From positions 1 to 11,833 of the forward strand of contig CALIWP010000381.1 in the NCBI GenBank assembly GCA_938046705.1: a stretch of 11,833 nt of DNA. The letters are read 5' to 3'. The notes beneath the pieces were generated by a model. It was not told the origin of the DNA. It worked only from the letters and a program-made list of their open reading frames with translations, and did no database searches. This DNA is from an uncultured Campylobacter sp. GTDB lineage: Bacteria; Campylobacterota; Campylobacteria; Campylobacterales; Campylobacteraceae. Made by a program: the position numbers and the translations under genes. Shown piece after piece: positions 4,892-11,833 of this stretch; positions within the stretch are counted from its first letter, which is position 1, and every line of letters starts with the position of its first letter.

Positions 4892-5704
4892 TTACCCCAG
4901 TCTTTTATGTAAAATTTGAGAAAATCCCCATAGGTGCCTAGCCTGTACGAGTTCGGTTTTTTCGAGCTTTGCCACCATCATCTCTTCGTTTTTACCTAGG
5001 CGATAAACCACCTCGCCAAACGGGCTAATCAGCATCGAATCGCCGTAAAAGCTCCACTGCTCGCCGCTTGCGGCCTTGTGGTTGCCGACGCGGTTTACGC
5101 GCAGGACGTAGATGTTGTTTGTAAAGGCGCGGGTTTTTAGTAGCTCTTCCCAGCGCGACTCGCTAAAAAACGTGCATGCGGTAGGAACTACGACGACATC
5201 GACTTTCTTGCGCGCCATATACGCCCACGCCGCGTCAAAATGCGCCTCAAAGCCAAACATCACGCCGATTTTAAATTTCTCATAGTTAAATACGGGTAAA
5301 TTTAGCTCGCCTTCATCTTTGTTGGTAAAAAATTTCGCCTCGTTCCAGTGCGGGTAGGGCATCAAGATCTGCTGCTCGTAAAAGCGCGAGGACGCGGGGC
5401 TAAATCTCGCCGCGACCTTGACGAAGCCTTTGCCTTTGGGTAGTACGAGCGGGGCTAGGATTTCTAGGTTGTATTTTTGCGCCATCGCGGCAAGCGCGTG
5501 CTTTTTGCGCTCGCTTTGCTCCTTGATGAGGCTTTTTGGCATGAGCTCGAGCTCTTTAAAAAAGCTATTTAGCACGTACTCGCCGAGCACCACGAGCCTA
5601 GCGCCTTCGCCCGCGCAAATCCTAAAATAATAATCAAGCCGCGACTCGCTCATGGGCTGCGTCGGCAGCTGCAGGGCGCAAACGGCTGCGGTCGCGTTAT
5701 TCAT
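4892..5704 (-). CDS. nitrilase-fold (carbon-nitrogen hydrolase family) protein, probably catalytically inactive
   Basis: It has 270 residues, the normal size for a single nitrilase domain, and is cytoplasmic with no signal peptide. The fold is recognisable from V-V-L-G-E-Y (38-43, catalytic Glu position E42), I-G-V-M-F-G-F-E-A-H-F (146-156) followed by V-D-V-V-V-V-P-T-A (168-176), and the C-terminal G-D-S-M-L-I-S-P-F-G-E (221-231). By position, the catalytic Lys of the usual Y-x-K-x-h-L is Q111 (Y-E-Q-Q-I-L), and the nucleophilic Cys of the usual I-G-x-x-I-C-Y-(D/E) is G151. Two of the three catalytic residues are therefore missing, so amide or nitrile hydrolysis is doubtful and a binding or structural role is more likely. 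Its ATG overlaps the end of xseB by 8 bases and has AAGGA nine bases upstream. As I recall, C. jejuni Cj1056c is its counterpart in the same order. Confidence 0.8.
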   Translation of the reverse strand: MNNATAAVCALQLPTQPMSESRLDYYFRICAGEGARLVVLGEYVLNSFFKELELMPKSLIKEQSERKKHALAAMAQKYNLEILAPLVLPKGKGFVKVAARFSPASSRFYEQQILMPYPHWNEAKFFTNKDEGELNLPVFNYEKFKIGVMFGFEAHFDAAWAYMARKKVDVVVVPTACTFFSESRWEELLKTRAFTNNIYVLRVNRVGNHKAASGEQWSFYGDSMLISPFGEVVYRLGKNEEMMVAKLEKTELVQARHLWGFSQILHKRLG

Positions 5705-5891
5705 CGTCTGCGTCCTTCACCACTAGCTTTGCGTTTTGCAGGATTTTGTCTGCCTCCTCGAGCAGCTTTTTGCCCTCTTTGTGCAGCTTGACGCTTTGCT
5801 CGAGGCTTAAATTTTCATCGCCGAGCTGTTTTAAAATTTCATTTGCTTTGGCGAGTTTGCTTTCAAAATCCTCGCTTAAATTTTCACTCAT
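5697..5891 (-). CDS. xseB: exodeoxyribonuclease VII small subunit
   Basis: It encodes 64 residues, the usual size for XseB. The protein is a two-helix hairpin with the family pattern F-E-S-K-L-A-K (9-15) and L-S-L-E-Q-S-V-K-L-H-K-E-G-K-K-L (28-43). Several copies bind the large subunit XseA to form the nuclease that degrades single-stranded DNA from either end into short oligonucleotides; XseA is not in this window. It overlaps metX upstream and the nitrilase-like gene downstream by 8 bases each, so its translation is probably coupled to both. AAGG lies 7 bases before the ATG. Confidence 0.88.
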   Translation of the reverse strand: MSENLSEDFESKLAKANEILKQLGDENLSLEQSVKLHKEGKKLLEEADKILQNAKLVVKDADDE

Positions 5892-6983
5892 CTAAAACCT
5901 TTTTTATGATTTTTTCAAATTTATCTACTTCGACCAAAAACGCGTCGTGACCGTAGTCGCTGTCTATCTCGTGATAATCGCACGCCTTGCCGATATCCTG
6001 CAGCGTCTCGTGCATCTCGCGCATACAGCTTGGCGGAAACAGCATATCGCCGCTAAATGCGACCAGCGTAACCTTGGCGCAAATAGGCAAAAGAGCGTGC
6101 GCGAGGTCGTCGTAGTGGCGCGTGCAGTCAAAGATGTTCATCATCTTTACGATGTAAAGGTAGCTCAGCGGATCAAAGCGCTTTGGAAAGCCGTGGCCGT
6201 TGTACTCCATATAGCGATCGACCTGAAACCGCCCCGTAAGCTCGTAAAGGCCGTCGGTTTCGACGTAGTTGCGGCCAAATTTGGAGTCCATGGAGCTAGG
6301 CGAGAGAAAGCTGATATGCCCCGCCATACGTCCTAGCGCCATGCCTGTTAGCCCCTGCGCGGCGATGTCGTTTTCGTCGTATTGGCCGTCTTTGAAGCCT
6401 GGATCGCGCAGTATGCCCTCGATCGCGATTTTGTTAAACGCGATCGCCCAGGCCTTGCTCTGATAGGTGCTGGCTAGGATAATGACGTTTTTGGCGAAAT
6501 TTGGAAACTCGATCGCAAAACAAAGCGCCTGCATACCGCCTAGGCTACCGCCCACGACCGCATGTGCGCGCTCTATGCCTAAGTGCTCAAAAAGCCTCAT
6601 CTGCGCCTTTACGACGTCGCTGATAGTAAGCACCGGAAAGCGCAAACGATACTGCTTGCCCGTGCTTTTTTCGATACTGAGAGGATTTGTCGAGCCGAAA
6701 TTTGAGCCGAGGATATTTACGCAGATGACGAAAAATTTGTTCGTATCTATGCCCTTGCCCTCGCCAACTAGCGCGTCCCACCAACCAAATTTCTGCTCGT
6801 TTTCGTATCTGCCTGCGGCGTGGTGGCTGCCCGTTAGGGCGTGACAGACGACTATGACGTTGCTTTTATCCTCGTTTAGCTCGCCGTATGTTTCGTAGGC
6901 GAGCTCAAATTCGGGTAAAATTCGGCCGCTCTCCAGATAGAGCGGCTCATTAAATTTTACTTTGCCGGTTTTTAAATTTAGCA

Positions 6984-6984
<1 letters not shown>
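5884..6984 (-). CDS. metX: homoserine O-acetyltransferase (MetX family)
   Basis: This enzyme transfers an acyl group from acyl-CoA to L-homoserine, which activates it for methionine synthesis in the cytoplasm. It has 366 residues, normal for the family, with an alpha/beta-hydrolase fold. The oxyanion region is C-H-A-L-T-G (47-52), the nucleophile elbow G-G-S-L-G-G contains S147, and the triad is completed by D313 (F-S-G-D) and H346 (Y-G-H-D). The start is GTG at 6984, overlapping the guaB stop TAG by one base with no visible ribosome binding site, so it probably depends on translational coupling. The N-terminal L-E-S-G-x-x-L-P and Y-E-T-Y-G-E-L-N match the family from near residue 15, which supports this start. 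Acetyl versus succinyl preference cannot be told with certainty. Confidence 0.93.
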
Positions 6985-9791
<2,807 letters not shown>

Positions 9792-9795
<4 letters not shown>

Positions 9796-9899
9796 TTTTT
9801 ATCCTTAAATTTTATTACCGCTACGATGCCAACGGCCGTAACCGCGAGTATCGCCGAGATGGTTGCCGCGACGAACCAAGCGGAGATGGGCTCAGACAT
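9792..9899 (-). CDS. 35-residue single-helix membrane protein between ileS and gatA
   Basis: The protein begins [20 protein letters not shown], continues T-A-V-G-I-V-A-V-I, and ends in K-F-K-D-K-K. The central hydrophobic stretch of about 24 residues (8-31) is long enough to cross the membrane once, with the basic tail expected on the cytoplasmic side. The start codon overlaps the last 8 bases of ileS and the stop overlaps the gatA ATG (ATGA), so it is embedded in the operon and translationally coupled on both sides. As I recall, C. jejuni has a small membrane gene (Cj1060c) at the same place, which argues for a real gene. Its function is unknown. A link to GatCAB or IleRS membrane association would be a guess from position only. 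Confidence 0.7.
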
Positions 9900-11833
9900 T
9901 TTTTAGTACCTTTTCGCATCTCGGGCAGGTTTCTCCGTCGTGCTTAGCGGTAAATTTCCAACATCTCGGGCATTTGTGACGCGTCGATAAAACGAGTTTA
10001 AATTTATCGTTTCCGACGTCAAATTCGGCTAGGCCGTCGCTGCCGTCTAGGCTCTGGACGTCACTAACCATATACCAGTCGCTGATCTCGTTTATATCCT
10101 CGCTCAGGATCAAATTTGAGCTGGTTTGTAACACTAGCTCTAAGGTCGATTTTATCTTTTTATCTTTTTTGAGTACGTCGATTAGTTCGAAAAATTTCTC
10201 GCGGCTAGCGACTAGCAGCTCGTCGTCTACGTTAAACTCAAAATCTAGCGGCGCGTACTCTAGATCAAAAGCGTCGGTCGCGCCGTTTTTTATGATCTTA
10301 GGCGCATAGTCCATCGCCTCGTCCACGGTGTACGTGAGCGTCGGAGCGATGAGCGGCAGGAGCGCTCTGGTGATTAGCGCCATCGCGCTTTGAGCCGAGC
10401 GGCGCGTATCGCTGTCTTTGGCGTCGCAGTATAGGCGGTCTTTACAGATATCAAGGTATATGCCGCTTAAATCTGCGCTTAAGAAATTCATCAGCAGGCT
10501 AAAGCCCTTTGAAAAGTCGTAGTTTCTAAACGCCGCTTCGGCCTCGTCGAATGCTTTTTTCGCGCGGCTTAGTATCCAGCGGTCAAGGATGTTGAAATTT
10601 GACGTTTCGATATCTTCTAGATCGTTTACGTTGGCTAGTAGAAATCTTATCGTATTGCGTATTTTTCGGTATTGTTCGCTTACTTGTTTTAGGATGTTTT
10701 CGCTGATTTTTAGGTCGCTGGAGTAGTCGCTAAGCGCAACCCAAAGGCGTAAAATTTCCACGCCGTAGGTTTTAGCGACGTCAGCCGGAGCCACGACGTT
10801 GCCCTTGCTTTTACTCATCTTTTGACCGTTTTCATCGACGGTAAAACCGTGCGTGAGTACGCTTCTATACGGCGCTCGTCCTTGCGCGGCGCAGCTTAGC
10901 AGTAGCGAGCTTTGGAACCAGCCTCTGTGCTGATCGCTGCCCTCTAGATACATATCAGCAGGATAGCTACCCGCATCGTAGTCGCCGCTTTTTAGCACCG
11001 CAGCCCACGTCGAGCCGCTGTCAAACCAAACGTCTAGGATATCCATCACTTTTTCTAAATTTTGCGGGTCGTATTTACAGTTTGACGGCAAGAGATCCTT
11101 TATCTCGCTATCCCACCACGCGTCCGCGCCTTTTTGCTCGAATATTGCCGCGACGTTATCTAAAATTTCATCGTCAAATATCGGCTCTTTGGTATCCTTA
11201 AGTCTAAAAAACGCTATCGGCACGCCCCAGTCGCGTTGGCGCGAGATGCACCAGTCGGGACGATTTTCTATCATCGAGCCTATCCTTTTTACGCCGCTTG
11301 CAGGGTAAAATTTGACGTTTTCAAGCTCTTTTAGCGCGACTTCTCGTAGCGTTTTGCCCTCGATTTTCGGCTCATCCATGGCGATAAACCACTGCTTCGT
11401 AGCGCGGTAGATGACCGGCTTGTGCGTTCTCCAGCAAAATGGATATGAGTGGACAAATTTGCTGACTTTTAGCAAATTTGAGCCTAAAAGCTCTAAAATT
11501 TTCTCGTTTGCTTTAAAGATATGCATGCCTATTAACTTGTCCGCTACGCCGTCTGGGAATAACTTTTTGGCCTTTAGCGTCTCGTCGTACAGACCGCCTT
11601 CATCGACGGGCATGATGACTTCGATGCCGTATTTTAGGCTCACGTGGTAGTCGTCTTCGCCGTGCCCCGGGGCAGTGTGAACTAGACCCGTACCGCCGTC
11701 CATCGTGACGTGATCGCCTAGGATAAATAGCGATTTTCTGCCGTTTAGCGGATTTATAGCGTGCAGGTTTTCAAGCTCAGCGGAGGCGAATTCTTTTTAA
11801 ATTTCGCCCTTCGTTAGTCCTTCTTTTTCAAGC
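9892..11833 (-). CDS. ileS: isoleucyl-tRNA synthetase, 5' end outside window, with an in-frame TAA
   Basis: IleRS charges tRNA(Ile) and removes misactivated valine. The visible part covers the end of the CP1 editing domain ([16 protein letters not shown], coded at 11647-11694), S-R-Q-R-D-W-G (11224-11244), [10 protein letters not shown] (10912-10941), K-M-S-K-S (10807-10821), the anticodon-binding helices, and a C-terminal Cys4 zinc site C-x2-C-x11-C-x2-C (9916-9972). The HIGH motif would lie beyond 11833. The frame continues upstream of the ATG at 11703 with I-N-P-L-N-G-R and L-G-D-H-V-T directly in front of it, so 11703 is not the true start. At 11797-11799 there is an in-frame TAA; beyond it the same frame reads [11 protein letters not shown] to the window edge. 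A nonsense mutation or base error is likely, rather than a frameshift. Confidence 0.9.

Overview
The window looks like the chromosome of a Campylobacter of the higher-G+C kind (C. rectus/showae/gracilis/curvus-like). I infer this from the abundant tttaaattt motifs between G+C-moderate genes and from the order ileS - tiny membrane gene - gatA - guaB - (metX) - xseB - nitrilase-like gene. As I recall it, that order matches C. jejuni Cj1061c-Cj1056c without metX. Every confident protein gene lies on the minus strand, so transcription runs from high to low coordinates.

Right block (11833 to 4846): a tightly packed operon. It holds ileS (5' end outside the window, with an in-frame TAA), a 35-residue one-helix membrane protein too short for routine gene callers, gatA, guaB, metX, xseB and a nitrilase-fold protein lacking two of its three catalytic residues. 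Neighbouring genes overlap by 1-8 bases, except for a 4-base gap between gatA and guaB. The operon ends at a hairpin at 4846-4879. The genes serve translation (IleRS, GatCAB amidotransferase), guanine nucleotide synthesis, methionine synthesis and DNA repair.

Middle block (4846 to 2479): an AT-rich spacer with a promoter, then a Tat-exported FAD protein of the flavocytochrome c/fumarate reductase family. It is followed by a cluster of strong inverted repeats, two of which are good intrinsic terminators, and then the proB promoter.

Left block (2478 to 1): proB (glutamate 5-kinase), a frameshifted small exported EF-hand protein, a doubtful 30-codon ORF, and then an AT-rich cassette at about 48-945. 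The cassette sits immediately in front of, and appears to be inserted at, the start codon of a gene that is probably proA. It encodes an Abi-like/AbiF-type HEPN protein (R-N-D-I-F-H motif) and, just upstream, a roughly 61-nt sequence that folds into a three-way-junction RNA with a GAAA tetraloop and a perfect TATAAT in front of it. This pair is the most interesting part of the window: a probable HEPN toxin/abortive-infection protein with a dedicated structured RNA, flanked by 17-bp direct repeats that match in 16 positions.
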